From: Thermoleophilaceae bacterium
GTDB lineage: Bacteria; Actinomycetota; Thermoleophilia; Solirubrobacterales; Thermoleophilaceae
Assembly (NCBI GenBank): GCA_030446485.1
Contig: JAUJNF010000002.1
Coordinates: 124,001-188,000 of the forward strand
Reading direction: 5' to 3'
DNA length: 64,000 nucleotides
Shown: piece by piece, positions 11,762-21,076 of the stretch
Position numbering within the stretch: the stretch's first letter is position 1
How the letters are laid out: the number at the start of each line of letters is the position of its first letter
Program-made: the position numbers and the translations under genes
Notes under the pieces: model-generated
Seen by the model: only the letters and a program-made list of their open reading frames with translations
Told to the model about the DNA's origin: nothing
Databases searched by the model: none

Positions 11762-12586
11762 GTGGACACCGTGCTCGTCCGCCATGCGCCTGACCCGGCC
11801 CTGCGCGGGGCGGTGCGCGGCTACTGGGACTTCGAGCAGCGCGCCGACGGCCCGGTGCAGACGCGTGAGACGCCCACCGCCGGGCTCGTGGTGATCATCG
11901 ACCTCGAGGCCGGCTGGACCGTGCAGGGCGAGCGGTTCGGCTCGTTCGCGGCCGGGCTCACCGACGGGCCGACCACCGTGCGCCATGAGGGCACGGCGAG
12001 GGCCATCCAGGTCGACCTCTCCCCGCTCGCGGGCCGTGCCCTGCTGGGTGTGCCGGGCGGCGAGCTCGCCGGGCAGCCGGCCGAGCTCGGCGACCTGGTG
12101 GGTGGCGAGGCGGGATTCCTAGTCGAGCGCCTGGCCGAGGCACCCGGCACCGCGGCCCGCGCAGCGATCGTCGACGCCGCCCTCCTGCGGCGCCTGCGCC
12201 AGGCATCGGGCGCTGCGGCCGCGCCGGTCGCACCCGACGTCGCGCGGGCCTGGAACCTGCTCCAGCGCTCGCGCGGCCGCCTGCGGGTCGAGGCGCTGGC
12301 CGCCGAGCTGCGCTGCTCGCGGCGACATCTCGCCCGCCGCTTCGCCGCCGAGGTGGGGCTCGGCCCGAAGGCCGTCGGGCGAATCCTCCGCCTCGAGCAT
12401 GCCCAGGCGCTGTGGCACCGCGCCCCGCTGGCCGAGGTGGCCGCCGGCGCGGGCTACGCCGATCAGGCCCACCTGTCCCGCGAGGTGCAGGTACTCACGG
12501 GCCGCTCGCCGGCCGCCCTGCGGGCCGAGCGGGCGGGGATGCAGCCGGTCCCAAACGTCCAAGACACCCTCGCGGACGCGCTCTAG
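11762..12586 (+). CDS. AraC-family transcriptional regulator
   Basis: C-terminal 'LAAELRCSRRHLARRFAAEVGLGPKAVGRILRLEHAQAL...GYADQAHLSREVQVLTGRSPAAL'. Confidence 0.88.
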   Translation: MDTVLVRHAPDPALRGAVRGYWDFEQRADGPVQTRETPTAGLVVIIDLEAGWTVQGERFGSFAAGLTDGPTTVRHEGTARAIQVDLSPLAGRALLGVPGGELAGQPAELGDLVGGEAGFLVERLAEAPGTAARAAIVDAALLRRLRQASGAAAAPVAPDVARAWNLLQRSRGRLRVEALAAELRCSRRHLARRFAAEVGLGPKAVGRILRLEHAQALWHRAPLAEVAAGAGYADQAHLSREVQVLTGRSPAALRAERAGMQPVPNVQDTLADAL

Positions 12587-12596
12587 CGTCCACGTC

Positions 12597-12974
12597 ATGA
12601 ACCAAACCGTCTTCCCCACATTCAAGTACAGCAACGCCCGCGCCGCGATCGACTGGCTCGAGCGGGTGCTCGGCGCCGAGCGGATCGCCGTGTACGAGGA
12701 CGGCGACCGGATCTCCCACGCCGAGATCCGGCTGGGCGAGAGCGCGATCATGCTCGGCGACCTGGAGGGCGGCACCGCGACCCCGCCCGGCGGCGTGGTG
12801 ACCTACGTCGTGGTGTCCGACGCCGACGCCGCCCACCGCCGGGCGGTCGAGGCCGGTGCCGAGGTGTCCGGCGAGCCCGTCGACCAGGACTACGGCTCGC
12901 GCGACTTCTCGGTCACCGATCCCGAGGGCAACGTATGGGCGCTGGGCACCTACAGGGGTGCGGCGGGGACCTGA
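12597..12974 (+). CDS. VOC/glyoxalase-like protein
   Basis: 'VFPTFKYSNARAAIDWLERVLGAE...HAEIRLGESAIMLGD...DYGSRDFSVTDPEGNVWALGTY'. Confidence 0.88.
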   Translation: MNQTVFPTFKYSNARAAIDWLERVLGAERIAVYEDGDRISHAEIRLGESAIMLGDLEGGTATPPGGVVTYVVVSDADAAHRRAVEAGAEVSGEPVDQDYGSRDFSVTDPEGNVWALGTYRGAAGT

Positions 12975-12987
12975 GTAGCTTCGCGGG

Positions 12988-13227
12988 CTAGATCGCCCGC
13001 AGCATGTGGCCGCCGCAGCTGTTGCACTTGAGGTCCGAGTTGCTCGACATGCGGGCGATGGTCGAGTGCGCGCCGCAGTCCGGGCACTCCGAGCGCAGCT
13101 CGAATCGGCCCAGGCAGTTCACGCAGTGGAAGCGGCCGGGCAGATTGGTAGGTCGGAGCCAGGGCTCGCCGCAGCCGGGGCAGATCGGCCCCAGGTCGAC
13201 GCTGGCCTCTGTCTCGGTGCTGGACAT
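12988..13227 (-). CDS. Small zinc-ribbon protein
   Basis: Three CxxC pairs: 'CPGCGEPW', 'CVNCLGRF', 'CPDCGAH', 'CNSCGGHML'. Confidence 0.65.
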   Translation of the reverse strand: MSSTETEASVDLGPICPGCGEPWLRPTNLPGRFHCVNCLGRFELRSECPDCGAHSTIARMSSNSDLKCNSCGGHMLRAI

Positions 13228-13229
13228 CG

Positions 13230-14627
13230 CTATCCGCCGGCGGGGAGCCTAGTCGAGCGTCTCAGGCGCGCGATGAAGAAGCCGTCGGTGCGGTCGCGGT
13301 GCGGCAGGAGCTGCAGAAAGCGCGGGGCGTGCCGCCAGGCCCAGGCCGGCCACTCGGCACCGAGGTCGTCGGCCTCGAGGTCCGGACGGGCGGCGAGCAG
13401 GGCCTCGATCCGCTGCTCGCCCTCACGCGGCGAGATCGTGCACGTCGAGTACACGAGCGTGCCGCCGGGCGCCAGCTGGTCCGCGGCAGCCGCGAGGAGG
13501 CCGTCCTGGACCTGCGTGAGCTCCACTATCTGCTCGGGCGACCTGCGCCAGCGGGCGTCGGGCCGGCCCTGCAGCGTGCCGAGCGCCGAGCACGGGGCGT
13601 CGAGCAGGACGCGGTGGAAGCCGCCCTCGAGCGGAGGGCGGGTGGCGTCGGCGCAGATGACCTCGACCCGCTCGGCGCGCATGCGACGGCAGTTGGCCTC
13701 GAGCTCGGCGGCCCGGCCCGGATGGCGCTCGAGCGCCACGATCTCACCCTCTCCCGCCATCAGCGCGGCCAGATGGGTCGTCTTGGCGCCCGGAGCCGCG
13801 CACACATCGAGCACCCGCTCTCCGGGCTCGGGGGCGAGCACCCGGGCCACCACCATGGACGCTCGCGACTGGGGCATAAGCGCCCCACCCTCGAACAGCG
13901 GCGAGCCGGCGAGGTCGAGCGGGCTATCGACCACGAGGGCCTCCGGCGGCTGCTCGGACGCGTGCGAGTGAATCCCGGTGGCCTGCAGCGCCTCGGCCAG
14001 CGCGTCCCTGGTGGTGAGCAGCTCGTTCGCGCGGACCGCGCGCTCGGGCGGCTCGTTGTCGCGCTCGAGCAGCGCCAGGGTCTCCTCCGGGCCGAGCAGG
14101 TCCCACCACGTTCGCACGAGCCACTCGGGGTGCGAGTGGCGCAACGCGGCCTCGGCGGGCGTCCCGTCGCCGAGCGCTTCGACGATCGCCCTCGCCTCCC
14201 GCGCGGCTCGGCGCATGAGCGCATTGGCCAACCGGTGTCCGCCGCCGCCGCCCTCCTTCGCCAGCTCGACGGTCTCCGACACCGCGGCGTGATCGGGCAC
14301 GCCGTCGAGCCATACGAGCTGGAAGATCCCCAGCCGCAGGGCATCGCGCAGCGGCGGGTCCAGGTCTTCGACCGGTCGCGACGAGAGGCGTCCGATCAGG
14401 TGATCGAGCGTGCCCAGCCGCTGAACGGTGCCGTAGGTGAGCTGCTGGGCGAAGGCCCGTTCGCGAGCGTTCAGCGTCGCCCGCACGGCCTCGGCGCGGA
14501 AGGCGCGGTCCGCGTAGGCGTTCTCCCCGGTGACGCGCCGCAGGACGCGGTGGGCGCACCGGCGCGCGGGCGAGACGGCCCGGCCCGGCCGTCGTGCGTT
14601 GCGCTGCCGTGGGGCGGGGACGCTCAT
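13230..14627 (-). CDS. rsmB: 16S rRNA m5C967 methyltransferase (RsmB/Sun)
   Basis: NusB-like N-terminus 'QQLTYGTVQRLGTLDHLIGRL' and 'VLDVCAAPGAKTTHLAALM...LLDAPCSALGTLQGRPDARW...LVYSTCTISPREGE'. Confidence 0.95.
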   Translation of the reverse strand: MSVPAPRQRNARRPGRAVSPARRCAHRVLRRVTGENAYADRAFRAEAVRATLNARERAFAQQLTYGTVQRLGTLDHLIGRLSSRPVEDLDPPLRDALRLGIFQLVWLDGVPDHAAVSETVELAKEGGGGGHRLANALMRRAAREARAIVEALGDGTPAEAALRHSHPEWLVRTWWDLLGPEETLALLERDNEPPERAVRANELLTTRDALAEALQATGIHSHASEQPPEALVVDSPLDLAGSPLFEGGALMPQSRASMVVARVLAPEPGERVLDVCAAPGAKTTHLAALMAGEGEIVALERHPGRAAELEANCRRMRAERVEVICADATRPPLEGGFHRVLLDAPCSALGTLQGRPDARWRRSPEQIVELTQVQDGLLAAAADQLAPGGTLVYSTCTISPREGEQRIEALLAARPDLEADDLGAEWPAWAWRHAPRFLQLLPHRDRTDGFFIARLRRSTRLPAGG

Positions 14628-14787
14628 CCGACGGCTGAGCGGATGCTCACCGGCCGTGCCGAGCTGCACAACCGGTCTCGCGTCACCAGTCCGGATGCCA
14701 GCGACGATTTCGGCACGCTCCACATGCACAACTCGACTAGCGTCCTCGCGGCGGGCGCCAGTGTCCAATTGTGCATACGCAAGAATC

Positions 14788-15690
14788 TCATCCGGACCCG
14801 GCGAGGGCCTTCCCTCGCCCGCGCAGGTAGTCGCCGGCGGGCATGGGACGACCACCCGCCGGTTGCACCTCGAGCAACTCGATCGCGCCCTCGCTGCAAC
14901 CGATCAGGAGGCGACCGTCCCGGGCGGCCGGGGCACCCGGCGGGACATCGTCCAGCGCCACGGCCGCGCGCCTGACCCCCAACCGCTCCCCGCTCAGCTC
15001 CAGGTACGCGCCGACGTGCGGATTGAGCGCGCGCACGCGCCGCCACACGGCCACGGCCGGCCATCGCTCGGGGTCGAGCCGGCGGTCCTCGGGCCCGATC
15101 TTGTCGGCAAGCGTCACGCCCTCCGACGGCTGCTCGCGGAAGGGCCGCTCCTCGTCGAGGGCCTGCACGAGCAGGTCGCCCGCCAGCTCGCTCAGGCGGC
15201 CGGCCAGCGAGCCGTAGTCGTCGTAAGGTCCGATGGGCACCTCGCGAGCCAGGCACACGGGCCCGGCGTCCATCTCGGCCACGGGCCGCATGATCGACAC
15301 GCCCGTGACCTCGTCGCCGGCGTCGATGGCGCGCTCGACCGGCGCGGCGCCGCGCCAGCGGGGAAGCAGGGAGGGATGGACGTTGAACCACGAGTGATCG
15401 GTCAGGAGGGGATCCTTGATGAGCGCCCCGAACGCGCAGATGCAGACGGCCTCGGGGCGCTCCGCGGCGATGCGCTCACGCGCCTCCTCGGCGTTCACCG
15501 ACTGCGGCTGCTCGACGGGGATGTCGAGCGCCCGGGCCGCGTCGGCGACGGGCGGTGACCGCAACCGTCGCCCACGGCCCGCGGGCCGGTCGGGCCGGGT
15601 GATCACTAGTGTGGGCCGGTGCACGGTGGCCGCGAGGCGCTCGAGCACGGCGCCGGCGAAATCGGTGGTTCCGAGGTAGACCGTCCGCAC
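14788..15690 (-). CDS. fmt: Methionyl-tRNA formyltransferase
   Basis: 'RTVYLGTTDFAGAVLERL...FNVHPSLLPRWRGAAPVERAIDAGDEVTGVSIMRPVAEMDAGPV'. Confidence 0.96.
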   Translation of the reverse strand: MRTVYLGTTDFAGAVLERLAATVHRPTLVITRPDRPAGRGRRLRSPPVADAARALDIPVEQPQSVNAEEARERIAAERPEAVCICAFGALIKDPLLTDHSWFNVHPSLLPRWRGAAPVERAIDAGDEVTGVSIMRPVAEMDAGPVCLAREVPIGPYDDYGSLAGRLSELAGDLLVQALDEERPFREQPSEGVTLADKIGPEDRRLDPERWPAVAVWRRVRALNPHVGAYLELSGERLGVRRAAVALDDVPPGAPAARDGRLLIGCSEGAIELLEVQPAGGRPMPAGDYLRGRGKALAGSG

Positions 15691-15787
15691 GAGTGCAAGG
15701 CTAGACCGGCGTTCGCGCCCCCCGAGCGACCCCCGGGGTCAGACTGCTTCGGCCTGCTCGGGCAAGGCCGGGGTTAGAGTGGCGAGC

Positions 15788-15898
15788 GTGGCGTTGCGCG
15801 CGTTCCCGGTGATCTACGCCAGGGACGTGGTCGGCTTCGTCACCGATCCCGAGGGCAACCTCGTGTCCCTCGGGGCGTCGGCGAGTGCCCCGGGGTAG
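15788..15898 (+). pseudogene. Internally deleted VOC/glyoxalase remnant (37 codons)
   Basis: 'VALRAFPVIYARDV' (VOC start) joined directly to 'VGFVTDPEGNLVSLG' (VOC C-terminal strand); the middle of the domain is missing. Confidence 0.55.
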
Positions 15899-15962
15899 CT
15901 GAGGCCGGCGATCAGTGGGCGCGCCAAGGGGTGCGGTCCGCGGACTGACGTAGCCTGCAGTC

Positions 15963-16451
15963 GTGGCGAACATCTATCGACCGGTGTTCGAGCAGGGTGA
16001 CCGGCCCGAGGGCTTTCGAGGGCGTCGAGCCCGGATCGGTTACGAGCTCGGCTGCGAGCTGATCGGTTGCAGCTTCTGGGAGCTGCCCGCGGGTGAAGCC
16101 GCCTACCCCTACCACTTCCATTACGCCGACGAAGAGCTGATCGTGGTGGTGCGGGGCCAACCGACCCTGCGCACCCCCGAGGGATCCCGTGAGCTCGACG
16201 AAGGGGAAGCGCTGCGCTTTCCCGTGGGCGAGGAAGGGGCCCACCAGATCATCAATCGGTCTGAGGAGACCGTCACCTTCCTGGCTATCAGCAGCCACGG
16301 CCGGCCCGACGTCGTCATGTACCCCGATTCCGGAAAGATCGGGGTCGGAGAGCGATTGCCGCGCGGCGGTGGGTTGCGCGCCTTCTTCCGTCGTGCCGAC
16401 GCCGTCAGCTACTGGGAGGGCGAGGACCCGCCCGGGGACGACCGTCGATAG
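15963..16451 (+). CDS. Cupin-domain protein
   Basis: 'PYHFHYADEELIVVVRGQPTLRTPEGSRELDEGEALRFPVGEEGAHQIINRSEE'. Confidence 0.88.
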   Translation: MANIYRPVFEQGDRPEGFRGRRARIGYELGCELIGCSFWELPAGEAAYPYHFHYADEELIVVVRGQPTLRTPEGSRELDEGEALRFPVGEEGAHQIINRSEETVTFLAISSHGRPDVVMYPDSGKIGVGERLPRGGGLRAFFRRADAVSYWEGEDPPGDDRR

Positions 16452-16463
16452 CGGGGAGCATCT

Positions 16464-17363
16464 ATGGCCAGCGACTTCCGACCAACCGGCGTCCTGGTGC
16501 CGCTGGTCACTCCGTTCGACGAGACCGGGAGCATCGATCTCCGTTCCCTCGAGGCTCTCGCGGCCGGAGTCCTTCGCGACGGCGCCCGTGGCATCGTGGC
16601 GCTCGCCACCACCGGTGAGCCGACATCGCTCGATCAAGCGGAGCGAGAAGCGGTCGTCGCCGTTTGTGCCGGCGTGTGCGCCGAACATGGGGGCGTCTTG
16701 GTGGTCGGCGCAGGTACGAACGACACGCGGACGACGATCGCACGGCACGAGGCGCTCGCCCAGGTCGCCGGAGTACGGGCCTCCCTAGCGGTGGTCCCCT
16801 ACTACGTCCGGCCGTCCGAGGCGGCCATCGTCGCCCACTTCCAGGCGGTGGCTGAGCGCTCCCCGGTGCCGCTTCTCGTCTACAACATTCCTTATCGCAC
16901 GGGCCGAGGGTTAGGTGCCGACGCGCTGCTGGAGCTAGGGGTGACCGACAATGTGGCCGGGATCAAGCAGGCGGTCGGAGGCATCGACGCAGACACCCTC
17001 CGAGTGCTTGCCGAGGCATCCGAGCGCCTCGCCGTGCTCGGGGGAGACGACCCGTTCCTCTATCCGCTGGTACTGATGGGTGGCAGTGGGGCGATAGCGG
17101 CGTCGTCACACCTATGTACCCGTCGTTTCGCGGAGATGATCGAGTGCGGGCTCGCCGGCCGACTAACCGAAGGACGGCTTCACGCGGAAGCGCTCTTGCC
17201 CCTCGTTCAGGCGCTGTTCGCGGAACCAAGCCCCGCAGTGATCAAAGCAGCACTGCACGCCCAGGGCAAGCTCCCGACGCCTCACGTCCGCATGCCGCTT
17301 GTCGACGCATCCCAGCCGGCCCTCGACCGCGCGGTCGCCGCGCTCAGCGCGGCTAATGCGTAG
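16464..17363 (+). CDS. DapA/NAL-family lyase-synthase
   Basis: 'GVLVPLVTPFDETGSIDLRSLEALAAGVLRDGARGIVALATTGEPTSL...PVPLLVYNIPYRTGRGL...VAGIKQA'. Confidence 0.9.
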   Translation: MASDFRPTGVLVPLVTPFDETGSIDLRSLEALAAGVLRDGARGIVALATTGEPTSLDQAEREAVVAVCAGVCAEHGGVLVVGAGTNDTRTTIARHEALAQVAGVRASLAVVPYYVRPSEAAIVAHFQAVAERSPVPLLVYNIPYRTGRGLGADALLELGVTDNVAGIKQAVGGIDADTLRVLAEASERLAVLGGDDPFLYPLVLMGGSGAIAASSHLCTRRFAEMIECGLAGRLTEGRLHAEALLPLVQALFAEPSPAVIKAALHAQGKLPTPHVRMPLVDASQPALDRAVAALSAANA

Positions 17364-17409
17364 GTTCGCCCCCTAAGTTCCCTGTCACTTCGTCGCCCGA
17401 TCCCCGGCA

Positions 17410-17781
17410 CTACGGGCCCGGCCTCCGCAGCAGGCCGGCGATGAGGCGCCCGACGATCACGTAGACCGTCAGCGCGATGCCCCAGTTGATCGCGATCTCG
17501 AGCTTGCGCTTGTCCGGCTTGAAGAGCTCGTCGAACGGCCCCACGAGGAAGCTGGCCGCGTCGTCGACCGCGCTCACGATGTCGTTGCCCATGTTGGCCC
17601 CGAGCACCACGAACAGGATTCCGAGGAGAATGATGAGCGCGACGATGCCGGTGACCAGGTCGACGAGCACGGCGAGGAGGCCGAGCGGGCCGTAGACCCC
17701 CGCGGCAATGCCGCGGCGGGGGGTGTCACCGCCGGCGTCGCCATCGGCCACTCGCGTCCTCCGGCGGAACCGCTGCAGCAT
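17410..17781 (-). CDS. Hypothetical membrane protein
   Basis: Long hydrophobic segment 'LLAVLVDLVTGIVALIILLGILFVVLGANMG'. Confidence 0.55.
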   Translation of the reverse strand: MLQRFRRRTRVADGDAGGDTPRRGIAAGVYGPLGLLAVLVDLVTGIVALIILLGILFVVLGANMGNDIVSAVDDAASFLVGPFDELFKPDKRKLEIAINWGIALTVYVIVGRLIAGLLRRPGP

Positions 17782-17791
17782 CAGCGGAGCC

Positions 17792-18181
17792 TCAGCCGCT
17801 CGCGGCCGGCGGCAACTCGGCCCCGCGCAGGGCAACCGCGCCGAGGGCGGCAGCGCCCAGCGCCGTGCCCCCGGCCATCACGGCTGTCACCGTAGACAGG
17901 TAGCCACTCCGGCCGCCCGCGAACGCGGCGGCGGCGTCGGCGAGGTCACACGCGAGCCCGGTCGCGAGCCAGCGGGTTCCGCCGTCGGCCTGCTCGGCGA
18001 ACGTCCCGTAGGCGAGGGCCAGATCCCGGGCGCCGAAGAGCCGGCCCAGATACGGGGCCTGAGGGTTGCGGCGGGGATCGATGCCGAACAACTTCGCCGT
18101 GGGTCGCGGGCTGAGCCATACCGACAACCCGATCACCGTGCGCAGGCCGACGAGAGCCTTGAGAGAAGCGTCTCGATCCAT
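17792..18181 (-). CDS. Small integral membrane protein
   Basis: 'LVGLRTVIGLSVWLSPRPTAKLFGIDP...LGRLFGARDLALAYGTFA' with several hydrophobic segments. Confidence 0.6.
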   Translation of the reverse strand: MDRDASLKALVGLRTVIGLSVWLSPRPTAKLFGIDPRRNPQAPYLGRLFGARDLALAYGTFAEQADGGTRWLATGLACDLADAAAAFAGGRSGYLSTVTAVMAGGTALGAAALGAVALRGAELPPAASG

Positions 18182-18213
18182 GAACGGACGCTATCGAAGA
18201 TCGGCCCGAGGCC

Positions 18214-18831
18214 TCAGGCCGCCCGGCGCTCCTCCTCGGCGGCCCGCAGTGCGCGGATCGCCTCCTTGCGCTGCTCGCGCGTCGTGCGCTCGAGGATGAG
18301 CACGCCGTCCAGGTGGTCCATCTCGTGCTGGATCACGCGCGCCTCGAGGCCGGAGGCCTCGACCAGGCGCTCGGCACCCCGCTCGTCCCGGCTGCGTACG
18401 CGCACGTGCACCGGACGCTCGACGTCGACCAGCACGCCCGGAATCGACAGGCAGCCCTCCTCCAGGGTCTCCTCGTCACTGCTCTCCCACTCGAGCTCCG
18501 GGTTCACGAGGGCGATCAGCGGCGCGTCGGGTCCGACGCGGTACACGAGCACGCGCTGGGAGACCCCGAGCTGCGGCGCCGCCAGGCCGACCCCGTGGGC
18601 GTCCGACATGATCCCGCCCATCCGAGCCACCTGCTGGCGCAGCCCGTCGTCGAAGCGGTCGACCGGAGTGGCCCGGCTCTTCAGCACCGGGTCCCCGTAG
18701 CGGCGCACGAAGGAGAGCGCGGCGATGCGGCGTGCCTCGACCTCCGGATCGAGCCGGGGCTCCTCAGCCGCGTGCTCGGGCGCCTCGTCCCCGAGAGACT
18801 CCTCTTCGACCACCTCGTGGGGCTCGGACAT
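18214..18831 (-). CDS. def: Peptide deformylase
   Basis: 'GVGLAAPQLGVSQRVLVY...EEGCLSIPG...EARVIQHEMDHLDGVLI'. Confidence 0.95.
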   Translation of the reverse strand: MSEPHEVVEEESLGDEAPEHAAEEPRLDPEVEARRIAALSFVRRYGDPVLKSRATPVDRFDDGLRQQVARMGGIMSDAHGVGLAAPQLGVSQRVLVYRVGPDAPLIALVNPELEWESSDEETLEEGCLSIPGVLVDVERPVHVRVRSRDERGAERLVEASGLEARVIQHEMDHLDGVLILERTTREQRKEAIRALRAAEEERRAA

Positions 18832-18842
18832 GACCGCGCATT

Positions 18843-21026
18843 TTACTGGGGGTCGACGTCGACCGAGAAGGCCACCCCCCGATGGGCGCGGTCACCGGAC
18901 ACGGCTTCGACGGCATCGCGCACCGCTGCCACCGCCGGACTGCGGGCCGAGGCCTTGACCACGAGCTGCGCGCGCTCGCGGCCCTTCAGCCGGAACAGCG
19001 GGGCGGGCCCCAGCACCGATCCCCACCCGGGCGAGCGTCCGGCCACGCTGTCGACCACCGCGCGGGCGGCCACCACCTCGGGCCCGGCCTCGCGGCTCGA
19101 GCACACGACCCTGATCAGATAGCCGAACGGCGGGTAGCCGAGCGCCTGCCGCCGCTCGAGCTCGCCGGTTAGGAACCCGTCGGCGTCGTGTCGCGCCGCG
19201 TACCCGAGCGAGCGGGCTCCCGGGTCGAGTGCCTGGACGATCACGCGCCCGCCGCCGGCGCCGCGGCCGCTGCGGCCCGCGAGCTGCGCGACCATCGCGA
19301 ACGTGCGCTCCTCGGAGCGGAAGTCGGGGAAGCGCAGCGTGGCGTCGGCGTCGAGGACCACGCCGAGGGTGACCGCCGGGAAGTCGTGGCCCTTGGCCAC
19401 CATCTGGGTCCCCACGAGCACTCCGGCGGGCGCGGCGTCGAAGCGGCGCAGCAGCTCCCCCACGCCCGTGCGGCCGCCGGTGCTGTCGCCGTCGAGGCGC
19501 ACGACCGGCAGCGGGTCGAGGATCGCCTCGAGCTCGTCCTCCAGGCGCTCGGTGCCGACACCGTGGCGCGCCACCGACAGCGACCCGCAGTCGGGGCAGG
19601 CCGCCGGCGCGGGCTCGGAGTGCCCGCAGTGGTGGCAGGCCAGCCGCCCGGCGGACCGGTGGAGCACCAGCGACACGTCGCACTGCGGGCAGCCCCACAC
19701 CCGCGCGCACGAGCGGCAGGTGAGGAAGTTCGACCATCCCCTCCGGTTGAGCAGCACGATCGCCTTCTCTCCCCGGTCGCGGACCTGCTCTAGCGCCTCG
19801 CGGGTACGCGGGTGGAGCGCGCCGGCCGCGCCCACCATCCCCACGAGCTCGACCGGCGGCAGCCCCCGGCCGTCCACCCGCTCGGGAAGGGTCAGGCGCC
19901 GCAGCGCGCGGTAGCTCTCGGGCCGCGGCGTGGCCGTGCCCGCCACCAGCACGGCGCCCGCCTGCTCCGCGCGCCGGTCGGCCACCCAGCGGGCGTCGTA
20001 GCGAGGGTCGCTCTCCTGCTTGTAGGAGGGGTCGTGCTCCTCGTCGACCACGATCAGGCCGATGTCGCTCAAGGGGGCGAAGATGGCCGACCGCGGCCCG
20101 ACGCACACTCGCGCCTGCCCGCGGCGCAGGCGCACCCACTCGTCGTAGCGCTCGCCGGCGCCGAGGCGCGAGTGCAGGAGCGCCACCGAGTCCCCGAAGC
20201 GATCGTGGAAGCGGCCGGCGGTCTGGGGCGTGAGCGCGATCTCGGGCACCAGCACGATCGCCGACCGCCCGCGCTCGAGTGCCGCCGCCACGGCCCGCAG
20301 GTAGACCTCCGTCTTCCCGCTGCCGGTGACCCCGTGGAGAAGCAGGCGGCGGTCGCTCGTGGCCGGCCCGTCCATGCGAGCGACGATGGCCGCGAGCGCC
20401 GCCTCCTGGGCGGGGATCAGCCGGGCGGGACCCTCGGCGCGCGCCCCCACCGCCGCCAGTGACGGGCGCCGCCGGCGCTCGAGCGTCTCGAGGCGCACCA
20501 GTCCGCGGCGCTCGAGGGTCCGCAGCGTGGCGTGTCCACCGCCCGCGTCGCGCGCCGCCGCGGCGGCGGCGGCCGGACCGCCGGAAAGCCCGCCGAGCAC
20601 CGCCCGCTGCCGGGAGCCGAGCCGTTCCTCTCCCCCGAGGGCCCGGCGACCGGCGTCGGTGAGGTGCGCCACCAGCTCGCGCCGCGGAGTCACGCCGGGG
20701 CGTCCGCCGCGCCCCGTGCCCGGCGGGAGCACGAGCGCGAGCCCGCGCGCGGGCGTCGAGCAGTACTCGGCGGCCACCTCGAGCCCGAGCCGCAGCAGCT
20801 CGCGCGGCACGTCGCGCTCGAGGGCCGCCAAGGGCTCGAGCAGCCGGTCGGCGGGCACCTCGCTCACCTCGGCGAGGTCGACCACCACGCCCAGCATGCG
20901 GCGCCGCCCGAAGGGCACGACCAGCATGCTGCCGATGTCGACCCCGCTCATGCGACTGGGGACCAGGTAGTCGAACGGGCCGCGCAGGGCCCGCGCCGGG
21001 GTGAGGGGCTCGACCTTGGCGATCAC
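18843..21026 (-). CDS. priA: Primosomal protein N' (PriA)
   Basis: 'LLHGVTGSGKTEVYLRAV', 'LIVVDEEHDPSYKQESDPRYDARW', zinc-binding 'CRSCARVWGCPQCDVSLVLHRSAGRLACHHCGHS', 'GTQMVAKGHDFPAVTLGVVLDAD'. Confidence 0.95.
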   Translation of the reverse strand: MIAKVEPLTPARALRGPFDYLVPSRMSGVDIGSMLVVPFGRRRMLGVVVDLAEVSEVPADRLLEPLAALERDVPRELLRLGLEVAAEYCSTPARGLALVLPPGTGRGGRPGVTPRRELVAHLTDAGRRALGGEERLGSRQRAVLGGLSGGPAAAAAAARDAGGGHATLRTLERRGLVRLETLERRRRPSLAAVGARAEGPARLIPAQEAALAAIVARMDGPATSDRRLLLHGVTGSGKTEVYLRAVAAALERGRSAIVLVPEIALTPQTAGRFHDRFGDSVALLHSRLGAGERYDEWVRLRRGQARVCVGPRSAIFAPLSDIGLIVVDEEHDPSYKQESDPRYDARWVADRRAEQAGAVLVAGTATPRPESYRALRRLTLPERVDGRGLPPVELVGMVGAAGALHPRTREALEQVRDRGEKAIVLLNRRGWSNFLTCRSCARVWGCPQCDVSLVLHRSAGRLACHHCGHSEPAPAACPDCGSLSVARHGVGTERLEDELEAILDPLPVVRLDGDSTGGRTGVGELLRRFDAAPAGVLVGTQMVAKGHDFPAVTLGVVLDADATLRFPDFRSEERTFAMVAQLAGRSGRGAGGGRVIVQALDPGARSLGYAARHDADGFLTGELERRQALGYPPFGYLIRVVCSSREAGPEVVAARAVVDSVAGRSPGWGSVLGPAPLFRLKGRERAQLVVKASARSPAVAAVRDAVEAVSGDRAHRGVAFSVDVDPQ

Positions 21027-21076
21027 GGGAGCGACGGTAGGAGCGCCGGCGGACGACCTCCGCCTACAGTGGCGGC

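Noticed and set aside
14722-14780. ATGCACAA...TTGTGCAT inverted repeat between rsmB and fmt
   Set aside because: Only 8-bp arms with a long spacer and no gene context for a regulator; could be chance.
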